Shown here piece after piece: positions 1 through 9,798 of a stretch of 64,000 nt of DNA. The first letter of the stretch is position 1, and each line of letters begins with the position of its first letter. Source of the stretch: an uncultured Roseobacter sp. (GTDB lineage: Bacteria; Pseudomonadota; Alphaproteobacteria; Rhodobacterales; Rhodobacteraceae); contig CANKZM010000002.1 in NCBI GenBank assembly GCA_947488305.1, positions 1-64,000 on the forward strand. Direction: 5' to 3'. A program made the translations under genes and the position numbers. Under the pieces are notes generated by a model, which saw only the letters and a list, made by a program, of their open reading frames with translations, did no database searches and was not told the origin of the DNA.

Positions 1-531
<531 letters not shown>

Positions 532-618
532 AACGGCGGCGTCACTGCCCAAAGGCCCCTGAAAAGCACCTGTTCCGCGAAACCTGCGGAGCAGCGCCAG
601 GGCCCCCCAAAAAAACCA

Positions 619-657
619 AGCGGCACCCGGTCCCATACCGGGTGCCGCTTTCGCTTT
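619..657 (+). terminator. Terminator after tuf
   Basis: A perfect 13-bp stem (AGCGGCACCCGGT at 619-631 with its complement at 637-649) and a 5-base loop is followed by a short T-rich tract (TTTCGCTTT). It should end the tuf transcript and separate it from the S10 group. Confidence 0.8.
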
Positions 658-979
658 GGGGGGGCTGCTTTCGGCGCAAAAAAGGCTCGCCTCCAGATGT
701 GGCGACCGCCTGCAACCGGGAAATTCGGCCAATCAGCATTGGCGGGTATCTAACTATTTCATTGGGTCGCCTTTGCCGAAAAAATAACAATTGGGTGATT
801 TCGCCAAAACAGGAGATGAATGCTTGGAAATTGCGAAAATGGGAGCACCAGTGCATTATTTTGGCAACTGAGGCCGAGAAAAACAGTTTGAAGCGCAATT
901 TTCAGCAAGATTTCTTAAGTGCTGCTGCATTAGCATCCCGAAAACGCGAGCAGAATAACAAGAAAGAACAACCGGACTA
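651..979. other. Non-coding spacer between tuf and the PagL-like gene
   Basis: No convincing gene was seen. A frame open on the plus strand through most of it has no good ribosome binding site and no recognisable protein pattern. The stretch is more AT-rich than its flanks, especially 770-960, and probably holds the promoter of the downstream gene. Confidence 0.4.
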
Positions 980-1600
980 ATGGCACCTTTCGTTCCGACA
1001 ACTAACCCATTGAGGTCCTCACAAAAGGCCCACCTGTCTATCATGCAAGATGGGGTTTCATTCGCTTCCTTACGCCCGCGCGCGGGCCGAAGAGGTGGCC
1101 TCTGCGGCGCTTTGACTGCGGTATTCCTGTCTGCAGCATTTTCGTTAACACCTGTTAGCAACGCAAAGGCGGGTGATCTTGTTTTCGGAATTGGGCGGGA
1201 CAATGTGGACGAGGCCAACGCGTCGGAAGCCACAAACTTTCAATTTGAATATCACACCAGCCCAGTCCGGAGCTACAGTTGGGGAACAGTCGCGGGGATG
1301 GGCGTTGTCGAATACGACGATGACGAAGATTTTTACGTGGGGCTCGGGCTGTCCGTGCTGTGGGACGCAACGTCTAATTTCTTTGTCGAAGGCAGTTTGG
1401 CCGCGGGCTACTATGATGCGGGCGGCGATAGGCCAGACCTCGGCGGTGATGTGCAGTTTCGGAGCTTGATCGGTGTTGGCTACCGGATTTCAGAAGTATC
1501 CCGCGTCTCTATTGCAATCGACCATCTCTCGAATGCCGGTCTGGAAGACGTTAACCCAGGGCGCAATGCGGTCATGCTCCGTTATGCACGGTCTTTCTAA
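980..1600 (+). CDS. PagL-like lipid A deacylase / acyloxyacyl hydrolase family outer membrane protein
   Basis: 206 residues (185 if the ATG at 1043 is used; neither start has a clear ribosome binding site). A hydrophobic signal-like stretch at about residues 40-62 ends in SNAKAGD, followed by alternating beta-barrel strands and a terminal aromatic residue (RYARSF), as in outer membrane barrels. The C-terminal HLSNAGLEDVNPGRN (His182, Ser184) matches the catalytic HxSN motif of PagL, which removes the 3-O acyl chain of lipid A. From memory the family's catalytic Glu lies 14 residues after the His; here that residue is Asn196, so activity is uncertain. It lies alone between tuf and rpsJ. Confidence 0.7.
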   Translation: MAPFVPTTNPLRSSQKAHLSIMQDGVSFASLRPRAGRRGGLCGALTAVFLSAAFSLTPVSNAKAGDLVFGIGRDNVDEANASEATNFQFEYHTSPVRSYSWGTVAGMGVVEYDDDEDFYVGLGLSVLWDATSNFFVEGSLAAGYYDAGGDRPDLGGDVQFRSLIGVGYRISEVSRVSIAIDHLSNAGLEDVNPGRNAVMLRYARSF

Positions 1601-1653
1601 CCTGCCAGTTGCTGATCGCGCAATATAACGCATATGAAATCCTAATTTGGCCA

Positions 1654-1682
1654 TTGCCTTTTCCCACGACTCCCCCTAATAC
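1654..1682 (+). promoter_or_regulatory. Candidate sigma-70 promoter for rpsJ-rplW
   Basis: TTGCCT at 1654-1659 and TAATAC at 1677-1682 are separated by 17 bases, close to the sigma-70 consensus. A start near 1689 would leave about 120 bases of leader before rpsJ, long enough for control by a ribosomal protein, although no known leader structure was recognised. Confidence 0.45.
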
Positions 1683-1808
1683 GCCCAAGTCCTGAGAGGG
1701 TGCGGTCTGCCGTGCCCTCTTTCAGTTCAAAACAAAGACGCGATGAGGGTGTGCGATGAGCGCGCATCGTCCAATCCGATCTAGGCCCTAAGATAAAGGG
1801 TGATGACA

Positions 1809-2129
1809 ATGGCCGTTCAAAGCCAAAACATCCGCATCCGCCTGAAGGCGTTTGACTACCGTGTGCTGGATGCCTCCACACAAGAAATCGTCAACACAGC
1901 CAAACGCACCGGTGCATCTGTTCGCGGCCCCATTCCGCTGCCGAACAAGATTGAAAAGTTCACCGTGCTGCGTGGTCCGCACGTTGACAAGAAATCCCGT
2001 GACCAGTTCGAAATCCGCACGCACAAGCGTCTGCTGGATATCGTTGATCCGACCCCCCAGACCGTTGACGCGCTGATGAAGCTCGACCTCGCGGCTGGTG
2101 TGGACGTCGAGATCAAACTGCAGTCCTAA
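1809..2129 (+). CDS. rpsJ: 30S ribosomal protein S10
   Basis: 106 residues starting [18 protein letters not shown], typical of alphaproteobacterial S10, a head protein of the small subunit that also binds NusB in antitermination. ATG at 1809 is chosen because AAAGGG at 1795-1800 lies 8 bases upstream and the family begins there; GTG 1800 and ATG 1803 are in frame but less likely. It is the first gene of the S10 group and is followed 21 bases later by rplC. Confidence 0.97.
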   Translation: MAVQSQNIRIRLKAFDYRVLDASTQEIVNTAKRTGASVRGPIPLPNKIEKFTVLRGPHVDKKSRDQFEIRTHKRLLDIVDPTPQTVDALMKLDLAAGVDVEIKLQS

Positions 2130-2150
2130 GCGTCAGGGAGGGTATCAGAT

Positions 2151-3026
2151 ATGTTGCGCTCAGGCGTTATTGCAAAAAAAGTCGGGATGACCCGGCTGTT
2201 CATGGAAGACGGCAAGCAGATTCCTGTGACCGTTCTCCAACTCGACAAGCTGCAGGTTGTGGCTCAACGGACGACTGAAAAGGACGGCTATGCAGCTGTT
2301 CAACTCGGCGCCGGTACAGCCAAAGCCAAGCGGACCTCTCAGGCCATGCGCGGGCACTTTGCAGCAGCAAAGGTGGAACCCAAGCGCAAGGTTGCAGAGT
2401 TCCGTGTGGACGAAGAGAACCTGATTGGTGTCGGTGAAGAGATCACCGCGAACCATTACTTTGAAGGTCAGTTTGTCGATGTGGCAGGCACCTCCATCGG
2501 TAAAGGTTTTGCCGGTGCGATGAAGCGCCACAACTTCGGTGGTCTGCGCGCGTCGCACGGTGTTTCGATTTCGCACCGCTCGCATGGCTCCACGGGTCAG
2601 TGTCAGGATCCGGGCAAGGTTTTCAAAGGCAAGAAAATGGCCGGTCACATGGGTGCTGCCCGTGTTACGACGCAGAACCTGCAGGTTGTCCGCACCGACG
2701 CGGATCGCGGCCTGATCATGGTCAAGGGCGCTGTACCAGGCTCGAAAGGGGGCTGGGTAACGGTCAAGGATGCGGTCAAGAAACCGTTCCCTGAGAACGC
2801 GATCCTGCCTGCTGCTTTGAAATCTGCTGCTGAAGAAGCTGCAAAAGCTGCTGAAGAAGCGGCGGCCGCTGCAGCGGCAGAGGCAGAAGCCGAAGCCAAG
2901 CGCCTGGCCGAAGAGCAAGCGGCTCAGGAAGCCGAAGCGCTGAAAGCCGCGGAAGCTGAAATCGCGGCTGAAGGTTCTGACGAAGCGCCTGCAGCTGACG
3001 AAGACAAGAAAGAAGGTGACGCATGA
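2151..3026 (+). CDS. rplC: 50S ribosomal protein L3 with long Ala/Glu-rich C-terminal tail
   Basis: 291 residues. The first ~210 form the L3 fold (start [17 protein letters not shown]; the extended loop [20 protein letters not shown] contains the conserved Gln that is methylated in other bacteria). Residues about 213-291 are an added low-complexity tail rich in Ala, Glu and Lys, probably a charged helix, not found in the ~209-residue E. coli protein. GGGAGGG at 2136-2142 is the ribosome binding site. The stop overlaps the rplD start (ATGA). L3 binds the 3' domain of 23S rRNA and begins 50S assembly. Confidence 0.97.
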   Translation: MLRSGVIAKKVGMTRLFMEDGKQIPVTVLQLDKLQVVAQRTTEKDGYAAVQLGAGTAKAKRTSQAMRGHFAAAKVEPKRKVAEFRVDEENLIGVGEEITANHYFEGQFVDVAGTSIGKGFAGAMKRHNFGGLRASHGVSISHRSHGSTGQCQDPGKVFKGKKMAGHMGAARVTTQNLQVVRTDADRGLIMVKGAVPGSKGGWVTVKDAVKKPFPENAILPAALKSAAEEAAKAAEEAAAAAAAEAEAEAKRLAEEQAAQEAEALKAAEAEIAAEGSDEAPAADEDKKEGDA

Positions 3027-3640
3027 AACTCGATGTCATCAAACTCGACGGCAAGAAAGCCGGTTCGGTAGAGCTGGACGAAGCGCTCTTCGGTCTGGAA
3101 CCACGTGCTGACATCCTTCATCGGGTTGTACGCTGGCAGCGTAACAACGCGCAGGCCGGCACGCACAAGGTCAAGACCCGGTCGGAGACCAGCTACTCGA
3201 CCAAGAAGATCTACCGCCAAAAAGGCACCGGTGGCGCACGCCATGGTGACCGTAACGCGCCGATCTTCCGCAAGGGTGGTATCTACAAGGGACCAACTCC
3301 GCGCAGCCACGGTCACGAACTGACCAAGAAGTTCCGCAAGCTGGGTCTGCGTCACGCGCTTTCCGCCAAGGCGAAAGCGGGCGAGCTGGTCATCATTGAG
3401 GATGCCGATGCGAATGGAAAAACGGGCGCATTGGCCAAGCAGGTCGCCAACCTGGGTTGGAAACGTGCGTTGGTGATCGATGGCGCAAGCGTCAACGAAA
3501 ACTTCGCCCAAGCCGCACGCAATATCGAAGGTCTGGATATCCTGCCGACGATGGGCGCAAACGTATATGACATTCTCAAGCGTGACACGCTGGTGATCAC
3601 CAAAGCGGGTGTCGAAGCATTGGAGGCTCGTTTGAAATGA
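3023..3640 (+). CDS. rplD: 50S ribosomal protein L4
   Basis: 205 residues, usual for L4. The extended loop reaching into the exit tunnel is visible ([19 protein letters not shown]). L4 helps early 50S assembly and in enterobacteria represses its own operon. Overlaps rplC by 4 bases and rplW by 4 bases, showing translational coupling. Confidence 0.98.
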   Translation: MKLDVIKLDGKKAGSVELDEALFGLEPRADILHRVVRWQRNNAQAGTHKVKTRSETSYSTKKIYRQKGTGGARHGDRNAPIFRKGGIYKGPTPRSHGHELTKKFRKLGLRHALSAKAKAGELVIIEDADANGKTGALAKQVANLGWKRALVIDGASVNENFAQAARNIEGLDILPTMGANVYDILKRDTLVITKAGVEALEARLK

Positions 3641-3933
3641 ACGCCAAGGCAGAACATTACGATGTGATCCGCAAGCCGATCATCACCGAAAAAGCCACAA
3701 TGACGTCCGAGCACGGCGCCGTGGTTTTCGAAGTGGCGATGGACAGCAACAAGCCTCAGATCAAAGAAGCGGTCGAAGCGCTGTTTGGTGTGAAGGTCAA
3801 GGCTGTCAACACCACCATCACCAAGGGTAAGGTCAAACGTTTCCGCGGCCAGATGGGCAAGCGGAAGGACGTCAAGAAAGCCTATGTGACCCTTGAAGAG
3901 GGCAATACGATTGATGTGAGCACCGGTCTCTGA
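3637..3933 (+). CDS. rplW: 50S ribosomal protein L23
   Basis: 98 residues; [15 protein letters not shown] at the N-terminus and the [17 protein letters not shown] region are typical of L23, which sits at the exit tunnel and docks trigger factor and SRP. Here the S10 group stops: a terminator follows at once and rplB is about 4.4 kb away, whereas in most bacteria rplB follows directly. Confidence 0.98.
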   Translation: MNAKAEHYDVIRKPIITEKATMTSEHGAVVFEVAMDSNKPQIKEAVEALFGVKVKAVNTTITKGKVKRFRGQMGKRKDVKKAYVTLEEGNTIDVSTGL

Positions 3934-3954
3934 TCCGTATTTGACACGACATGA

Positions 3955-3985
3955 AAAATCCTCCGCCTCGGCGGGGGATTTTTTT
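3955..3985 (+). terminator. Terminator after rplW
   Basis: AAAATCCTCCGCC (3955-3967), loop TCG, then GCGGGGGATTTTTTT give a stem with a long T run: a classical intrinsic terminator. It cuts the S10 group in two, so rplB and the genes after it need another promoter. Confidence 0.85.
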
Positions 3986-4383
3986 GTCATGCTGTTGGTA
4001 GACAATGCGCCTTTCCACAAGCGTCAAACCTGGTTTGAAAAATCATCATCTAGGTACTTTTGTCCGGTGGATACCATATGTCGTGCCCCCGATAACGTTG
4101 TGCCAAAAGAACCGCACCCAATGCTATCTGACGTTGAGGATCAGGGGGCTCTGTTTTCATTTAATCCACTATGAGCAAGACTTTGCTCAACATGAACAGA
4201 CCCTCGTAAATAGGTGATTTCGGGGCAAAAAAGTCTAATTTTGGCTGGAGTGGTGCAATCAAGTCACCTTTCAGGACGGCGAATGTGTTAACCTTTGCCT
4301 TCTGGGATTTTTAACGGTGCCGCTCTGCGGATTTTTTGTTCTCAACAACTTAAGAAATTGCGTCTCCGTGAGAGGTCAATGTC
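3986..4383. other. Non-coding spacer after rplW
   Basis: No gene was recognised; short open frames here are unsupported. It is AT-richer than the ribosomal genes. A small hairpin (GAGCAA 4173-4178, TTGCTC 4183-4188) lies in the middle. The promoter of the next gene is probably in the last 150 bases, but no clear -35/-10 pair stood out. Confidence 0.35.
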
Positions 4384-5679
4384 GTGGCAAAGAATAAGAC
4401 AAGCGATCCGTCCGAAACCGTGAGCAAATCTGGTGGTTCCGTCCAAGAGAACCTGCCGGAGCGGAACGATTGGGACCGGAAACTGAGCGAAGCGCGTGCC
4501 AAACGTGCAGAAGTGCTGTCGGCACGTGCACAGGCGCAGTCTTCACAGGATATTAATGTCGAAGAGAAAATCCCAGGGACCAAGGTTAAGGCCCGGCCCA
4601 AAAAGTCGCGCGCGCCGAAAAGAGCAGGGACAGGCCCGGTCACGCAAGAAGGCCCGGTCCTCGAAACACCGACCGCCGAGATCAGTGAAGCTGCTCGGGT
4701 GAAATTTAGTCTCTCGGGGGCAAACGCGCTCAAAGCGCTGTTTGTTTTCTGCGGCGCTGTGGGGTTTGGTATCGGGACCGTCATCGGGTTTGCGATCCTC
4801 ATGGGGATGGGGGCGTCTCCGTCGCCGCAAAATCAGCTTGTTTTTGATGCGGCTGAAATTGAAGATTCTGGTGACATGCCCGTGCAAGCGGAACTGCCTG
4901 TTCAATCCGAAACACTTTTGGATGCTGAAGCGCCTGCGCCGGAGACGGCTGAGACAACCGTATCTCTGGAGGCTGACGAGCCAGTTGCCGTACCGGTTGA
5001 AATTTTTTCGGATGACGAGACAAAGTTTGACTTACTGATCTCGCCCGAAGATTTGAACATGGCGCAAAGCGAGGCGGAGGCTGTGGTGCCGCAACCAGAG
5101 GAGCCAGCGGTTGAAGTGCTGTCGTCTGAAATCGTTCCCGCCTTGCCGGACATGCTGGACAAGGATTTTGGTTTCTTCACTGAGCCCGATGGCGAAGCTA
5201 ATCTCCCCAACATTTCGAATGTCCGATACATGCGTGATGATGTCCCGGAAATGGATGCTGTCTACCTTCGCTCGTTGCCGGAGGTGGAAGAACTAAACCT
5301 CGCCGATGCTCCGGTCATTGAGACGGGCGACCCAAAGCCGAAATTCTTCATGCATGCACCCGATGGCCTGTCCGATGCACAAATACGCCGTTTCGTCGCT
5401 CAGTTGGCGGAAAAGGGAGTGGAAGTGTCGAAGATCGGTCGTGAGGGCTTCCGGGTCTCTACAACGCACTTGCGGTATTATAGCCCAGACAACGCTGAGG
5501 TCGCGAGAACTGTAGCGGATGATCTTGGCATTCCGGCCCGCGATTTTTCTGAAAATGCTCAGAATCCCGGGCGTATCGAAGTCTGGATGGCCGGTGGTCC
5601 AAAACCCGTTGAGGCCGAAGAGGAAACGTCGAAGGGCGTGTTCTACTGGCTGGGACAAGGGCGCAGAGAAGAACGCTAA
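4384..5679 (+). CDS. Single-pass membrane protein with acidic periplasmic linker, possible LytR_C-like end
   Basis: 431 residues from GTG 4384, chosen for GAGAGG 8-13 bases upstream. A charged cytoplasmic part (1-110) is rich in Lys, Arg and Ala; one transmembrane segment lies at about 115-142 (ALKALFVFCGAVGFGIGTVI); then an acidic, Pro-rich linker (about 150-330). The C-terminal ~90 residues are compact, with THLRYYSPDNAEVARTVAD and IEVWMAG, resembling the LytR_C fold (loose similarity, by eye only). I do not recognise a named family. It may act at the cell envelope. It lies alone between rplW and an outer membrane protein gene. Confidence 0.7.
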   Translation: MAKNKTSDPSETVSKSGGSVQENLPERNDWDRKLSEARAKRAEVLSARAQAQSSQDINVEEKIPGTKVKARPKKSRAPKRAGTGPVTQEGPVLETPTAEISEAARVKFSLSGANALKALFVFCGAVGFGIGTVIGFAILMGMGASPSPQNQLVFDAAEIEDSGDMPVQAELPVQSETLLDAEAPAPETAETTVSLEADEPVAVPVEIFSDDETKFDLLISPEDLNMAQSEAEAVVPQPEEPAVEVLSSEIVPALPDMLDKDFGFFTEPDGEANLPNISNVRYMRDDVPEMDAVYLRSLPEVEELNLADAPVIETGDPKPKFFMHAPDGLSDAQIRRFVAQLAEKGVEVSKIGREGFRVSTTHLRYYSPDNAEVARTVADDLGIPARDFSENAQNPGRIEVWMAGGPKPVEAEEETSKGVFYWLGQGRREER

Positions 5680-5783
5680 GCGACCAGCGGGCGCAACGGT
5701 TGAGGCGGGATACCTCTGACCCCAATCCAGCGTTTACTCATTTGTTTATTGATCGCTAACGGCTTTGTACTATTCTGACGGGA

Positions 5784-6713
5784 GTGGCGAGGTCGCCCTT
5801 GAGAAAGTGTGCTGTGTCGTTAGGCAGATCAATTGGTTGTATGATCACGGGTATGGTCATCTGCGCAGTCACTGCGGCTGACGCGCAGGATAGGCCCGGG
5901 TGGAGCACGCAGGTGGATGGGCTTGCTGTCTACCAGGGCGAAACCGATCTGGATGATGGGTCCGATTTTAGTGCCAGCCGCACCTTCCTGCGGGGATCAT
6001 CCCAATACAGTTTTGGAAACGGGTCGTCGGTTGGAGTATCGGCCAGTCTGGGCGCTTTTGATTATGACTTTGGCGGCGCCGCTGTTGGGCCGTGGGACAA
6101 CATACGCGACATCCGGCTTTCTATTCCTATGCGTTTCCGAGCATCGGAAAACACAACTGTTTTTGTATCCCCGCAAGTGCGTTGGGACTATGAGAGCGGC
6201 GTCGACCCCAGTGACGGAGATACCTACGGCGTCTTTGCGGGTGTGGCGTGGGAGATAAGTGACAGCCTGACGATTGGCCCGGCGATTGGCGCTTACAGCC
6301 AGTTGGAGGACAGCGGCGCCGACGTTTTCCCCGCCCTCCTAATCAATTGGGACATTAACGATCGCTGGAACCTCAACACAGGATCCGGGCTTGGCGCGAC
6401 CAGAGGTCCGGGTCTCACGCTTGGTTACACTATCAATGACTCCATCAAATTGGCTTTGTCCGCCCGTCTGGAGAGTGTTCAGTTCCGCTTAGATGAAAAC
6501 GGTGTTGCCCCAAATGGTGTGGGCGAAGATGAAAGCACACCAGTTGTCCTTTCGCTCCAATACGATCCGAATCCAGGGTTTTCAGTGAGTGCTTTTGCCG
6601 GGGCTGAGTTTGACGGCAGGCTTCGACTCGAAGATTCAGATGGCAATCGTATCAGCAGCCAGTCCTACGATACCGCGCCGCTTGCCGGGATTGCTTTGCG
6701 GCTAAGGTTCTAA
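5784..6713 (+). CDS. Outer membrane beta-barrel protein of unknown function
   Basis: Up to 309 residues from GTG 5784; TTG 5799 is an alternative start. A signal peptide is visible (RSIGCMITGMVICAVTAADAQ, cleavage near residue 35). The rest shows alternating hydrophobic/polar strands with Gly/Asp turns and ends LAGIALRLRF, with the C-terminal Phe of outer membrane barrels. Strand patterns such as TFGVFAGV-like blocks and NDRWNLNTGSGLG suggest a DUF6268/MipA-like barrel, but I cannot fix the family. Function unknown. Confidence 0.7.
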   Translation: MARSPLRKCAVSLGRSIGCMITGMVICAVTAADAQDRPGWSTQVDGLAVYQGETDLDDGSDFSASRTFLRGSSQYSFGNGSSVGVSASLGAFDYDFGGAAVGPWDNIRDIRLSIPMRFRASENTTVFVSPQVRWDYESGVDPSDGDTYGVFAGVAWEISDSLTIGPAIGAYSQLEDSGADVFPALLINWDINDRWNLNTGSGLGATRGPGLTLGYTINDSIKLALSARLESVQFRLDENGVAPNGVGEDESTPVVLSLQYDPNPGFSVSAFAGAEFDGRLRLEDSDGNRISSQSYDTAPLAGIALRLRF

Positions 6714-7018
6714 GCCCGACTTCCTTCACGCATTCGTCCCAATGGATTCCCAGCAGTGAACCTGGCCGTGCATTGGGATAGGTGACGCGGAAGCAAACTC
6801 TCTTGTTCTGGCGCGCACCAAAAACCTCCACTGGTTTCCCACAATTTCAGACGTGCTTTCGATGAGCGTTCCAGTGGGTTGGCCCGTTTGAAGCAGTCAA
6901 ATACGCCGGGTAGTCCTGCTTTACTGCTCCGTTACGATTTGGCCTTATGTTGCTTTCTGCATTGCTCAGCGTGCGATTTCGTTTATCAAGCTACCCAACA
7001 ACGAGAATAAGAGAACAA

Positions 7019-8074
7019 ATGAACGGCAGGGCAGAGGCAATCCGCGAGAGATCGTGCGCAGGTGAGGCGCGTGACTGGGTCAAGATACTGGCCACTTACC
7101 GAGAGCCCAACGCGTTGCGTAGCTCTTTCGAACTAGGCGTGACGCTGGGTCCGTTTGTTCTGCTTTGGGTTTTGGCGTGGTGGTCCTTGTCTGTCAGCAT
7201 TTGGCTGACGCTGGCTCTGTCCATCTGCAATGCCGCCTTTTTGCTGCGTCTTTTCTGTATCCAGCATGATTGCGGGCATAGCGCCTTTTTCAACAATCGT
7301 GCACTCAGCGACTGGCTGGGGCGTGTTCTTGGCGTCCTGACATTGACGCCCTACGACGTATGGCGACGGTCGCATTCCATTCACCATAACTCTTCGGGAA
7401 ATCTCGGGCGTCGTGGTATGGGCGATGTACATACACTGACAGTGAAAGAGTATAACGAGCTGTCTGCGTTCCAGCGCTTGATGTATCGTCTTTACCGTCA
7501 TCCGATAGTTTTGTTTGGGCTTGGCCCGGGATATCTTTTCTTTCTGCAAAACCGCTTGCCGTTGGGCTTTACCGATAAGGCGCGCTTTTGGGTAAGCGCG
7601 ATGGGTACCAACCTGGGGATTATCTTGGCATTGTCGCTGATCTTTTACTTTGGCGGGCTGATGCCAATTCTGTTGATTTTTGTGCCCACGACCCTGCTGG
7701 CCGCGACGGCGGGTGTCTGGCTATTCTATGTGCAGCATCAATTTGAGGCGACTCATTGGGAGAATGACCCGGATTGGGACCTGCATCATGCCGCGCTGCA
7801 TGGCAGTTCGCACTACGTCTTGCCGCCCATCCTGCAGTGGCTCAGCGCGAATATCGGAATTCACCATGTCCATCACCTTTATAGCCGTATCCCGTTTTAT
7901 CGGCTGCCTGAAGTTCTGCGCGATCATGCTGTGCTAAGTGACAGCAACAGAATGACGATCAAGGAAAGCCTGACGAACGCTCGGCTGCATCTGTGGGATG
8001 AAGATAGCAAAACCTTGCTCTCCTTTGGTCAGGCTCGGTCCGTAAGCCTGCAAAGGCGCGCGGCCGCTTCTTAA
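7019..8074 (+). CDS. Membrane fatty acid desaturase
   Basis: 351 residues from ATG 7019 (GAGA upstream); an upstream in-frame start at 6947 is less likely. Three His boxes of the membrane desaturase family are present: HDCGH at 83-87, HSIHH at 119-123 and HHVHH at 282-286, which bind the di-iron centre. Several transmembrane segments (about 40-80, 195-235) separate them. The family introduces double bonds in acyl chains using O2; substrate and position cannot be read from sequence. The gene is an insertion between rplW and rplB. Confidence 0.88.
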   Translation: MNGRAEAIRERSCAGEARDWVKILATYREPNALRSSFELGVTLGPFVLLWVLAWWSLSVSIWLTLALSICNAAFLLRLFCIQHDCGHSAFFNNRALSDWLGRVLGVLTLTPYDVWRRSHSIHHNSSGNLGRRGMGDVHTLTVKEYNELSAFQRLMYRLYRHPIVLFGLGPGYLFFLQNRLPLGFTDKARFWVSAMGTNLGIILALSLIFYFGGLMPILLIFVPTTLLAATAGVWLFYVQHQFEATHWENDPDWDLHHAALHGSSHYVLPPILQWLSANIGIHHVHHLYSRIPFYRLPEVLRDHAVLSDSNRMTIKESLTNARLHLWDEDSKTLLSFGQARSVSLQRRAAAS

Positions 8075-8082
8075 GCGGCCGC
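8060..8082 (+). repeat. Inverted repeat at the end of the desaturase gene
   Basis: GCGGCCGCTT (8060-8069) and AAGCGGCCGC (8073-8082) form a perfect 10-bp stem with a 3-base loop spanning the stop codon. No T run follows, so it may be a weak terminator or an mRNA 3' end stabiliser. Confidence 0.5.
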
Positions 8083-8153
8083 AATTCCCAAAATACCTGA
8101 CGACAAGTGCTTGACCCGGCTGCTCTACTTTAATAGGTGAACGCATCGGCAAG

Positions 8154-8180
8154 GCCCCGGATTCGTCCGGGGCTTCGTTG
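8154..8180 (+). terminator. Stem-loop ahead of rplB (terminator or attenuator)
   Basis: GCCCCGGA (8154-8161), loop TTCG, TCCGGGGC (8166-8173), followed by TTCGTTGTTGTTCTT. It lies between the desaturase and rplB. A TTGACC at 8111 upstream lacks a well-spaced -10, so the promoter of the rplB group is not resolved; the hairpin could be its leader. Confidence 0.5.
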
Positions 8181-8296
8181 TTGTTCTTCGCCTGGTTCAC
8201 CAAAGGCTGGAACATTCCACCCGGGCACCTACGGGGGCCTTCATACCATAGCGCTGGGGAGACCCCGCGCGTACAGCAAAACGGAAGACAGACAAC

Positions 8297-9139
8297 ATGG
8301 CACTCAAGTCGTATAAACCGACGACGCCGGGCCAGCGTGGGCTGGTACTGATCGACCGTTCGGAGCTCTGGAAAGGCCGCCCGGTCAAAGCCCTCACTGA
8401 AGGCTTGACCAAGAACGGCGGACGGAACAACACCGGACGGATCACGATGCGCCGCAAAGGCGGCGGGGCAAAACGCCTCTACCGGATCGTTGACTTCAAG
8501 CGGAACAAAATGGATGTGGCGGCCACGGTCGAGCGCATCGAATATGACCCCAACCGTACAGCTTTCATCGCCCTCGTGAAATACGAAGATGGCGAGCAGG
8601 CTTATATCCTGGCGCCGCAGCGTCTGGCAGTTGGTGATACAGTGGTGGCGAGCCAAAAGGCCGACATCAAACCCGGTAACGCGATGCCCTTTTCCGGCAT
8701 GCCTATCGGTACAATCGTGCACAATATCGAGATGAAGCCCGGCAAGGGTGGTCAGATCGCACGTGCCGCCGGTACCTACGCCCAGTTTGTGGGTCGTGAC
8801 GGTGGTTATGCGCAGATCCGCCTTAGCTCCGGCGAATTGCGTCTGGTGCGTCAGGAATGCATGGCCACTGTTGGTGCCGTGTCTAACCCCGACAATTCCA
8901 ACCAGAACTACGGTAAAGCGGGCCGCATGCGTCACAAGGGCGTCCGCCCCTCTGTGCGTGGTGTCGTGATGAACCCGATCGATCACCCGCATGGTGGTGG
9001 TGAAGGCCGGACCTCTGGTGGTCGTCACCCGGTGACCCCATGGGGCAAGCCGACCAAAGGGGCAAAGACCCGCAACAAGAACAAAGCGTCCAGCAAGCTG
9101 ATCATCCGCTCGCGGCACGCCAAGAAGAAAGGGCGCTAA
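8297..9139 (+). CDS. rplB: 50S ribosomal protein L2
   Basis: 280 residues, standard. The C-terminal [16 protein letters not shown] (His230, His232) includes the conserved His implicated in peptidyl transferase function. L2 binds 23S rRNA domain IV and bridges subunits. First gene of the second ribosomal block, followed 3 bases later by rpsS. Confidence 0.98.
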   Translation: MALKSYKPTTPGQRGLVLIDRSELWKGRPVKALTEGLTKNGGRNNTGRITMRRKGGGAKRLYRIVDFKRNKMDVAATVERIEYDPNRTAFIALVKYEDGEQAYILAPQRLAVGDTVVASQKADIKPGNAMPFSGMPIGTIVHNIEMKPGKGGQIARAAGTYAQFVGRDGGYAQIRLSSGELRLVRQECMATVGAVSNPDNSNQNYGKAGRMRHKGVRPSVRGVVMNPIDHPHGGGEGRTSGGRHPVTPWGKPTKGAKTRNKNKASSKLIIRSRHAKKKGR

Positions 9140-9142
9140 TCA

Positions 9143-9421
9143 ATGGCTCGCTCTGTATGGAAAGGCCCTTTTGTCGACAGTTATGTGTTGAAAAAGGCCG
9201 AGGCGGCTCGCGAAAGCGGTCGCAACGAAGTGATCAAGATCTGGTCGCGCCGCTCGACAATCCTGCCCCAATTCGTTGGGCTGACGTTTGGCGTTTATAA
9301 CGGCCACAAGCATATTCCGGTCAACGTGACCGAGGACATGATTGGTCAGAAATTCGGTGAGTACTCACCGACGCGGACTTACTACGGTCACGCGGCTGAC
9401 AAGAAGGCGAAACGCAAATGA
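9143..9421 (+). CDS. rpsS: 30S ribosomal protein S19
   Basis: 92 residues; [29 protein letters not shown] and [18 protein letters not shown] are typical. S19 pairs with S13 in the 30S head. Overlaps rplV by 4 bases. Confidence 0.98.
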   Translation: MARSVWKGPFVDSYVLKKAEAARESGRNEVIKIWSRRSTILPQFVGLTFGVYNGHKHIPVNVTEDMIGQKFGEYSPTRTYYGHAADKKAKRK

Positions 9422-9798
9422 GCAAGGATAAGAATCCCCGTCGCGTGGCGGATAACGAAGCGATGGCAAAACTGCGTATGCTTCGCACCAGCCCTCAGAA
9501 ACTGAACCTGGTAGCAGCCATGATCCGTGGCAAGAAGGTGGACAAGGCCCTTACGGACCTGACGTTCTCAAAAAAGCGGATCGCTGCAGATGTGAAGAAG
9601 TGCCTTCAGTCCGCCATCGCAAACGCTGAAAACAACCACAACCTCGACGTGGACGAGCTGATCGTTGCAGAGGCTTATGTGGGCAAAAACCTGACTATGA
9701 AACGCGGTCGCCCGCGGGCACGTGGCCGCTTCGGCAAGATCATCAAGCCGTTCTCGGAAATCACGATCAAAGTGCGTCAGGTAGAGGAGCAAGCCTAA
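9418..9798 (+). CDS. rplV: 50S ribosomal protein L22
   Basis: 126 residues with [17 protein letters not shown] and the hairpin that lines the exit tunnel ([15 protein letters not shown]), where macrolide resistance changes occur in other bacteria. Sequence here looks intact. Stop and rpsC start share a base (TAATG). Confidence 0.98.
   Translation: MSKDKNPRRVADNEAMAKLRMLRTSPQKLNLVAAMIRGKKVDKALTDLTFSKKRIAADVKKCLQSAIANAENNHNLDVDELIVAEAYVGKNLTMKRGRPRARGRFGKIIKPFSEITIKVRQVEEQA

Noticed and set aside
642-980. 112-codon open frame after tuf
   Set aside because: It overlaps the terminator stem, lacks a ribosome binding site and shows no protein-like pattern.
8111-8139. Promoter of rplB from TTGACC at 8111
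   Set aside because: No -10-like hexamer lies 16-18 bases downstream; the nearest (TAATAG at 8131) is only 14 bases away.
7934-9118. 394-codon open frame on the minus strand opposite rplB
   Set aside because: It lies fully over the L2 gene, has a His/Arg/Gly-rich composition typical of an antisense shadow and no recognisable domain.
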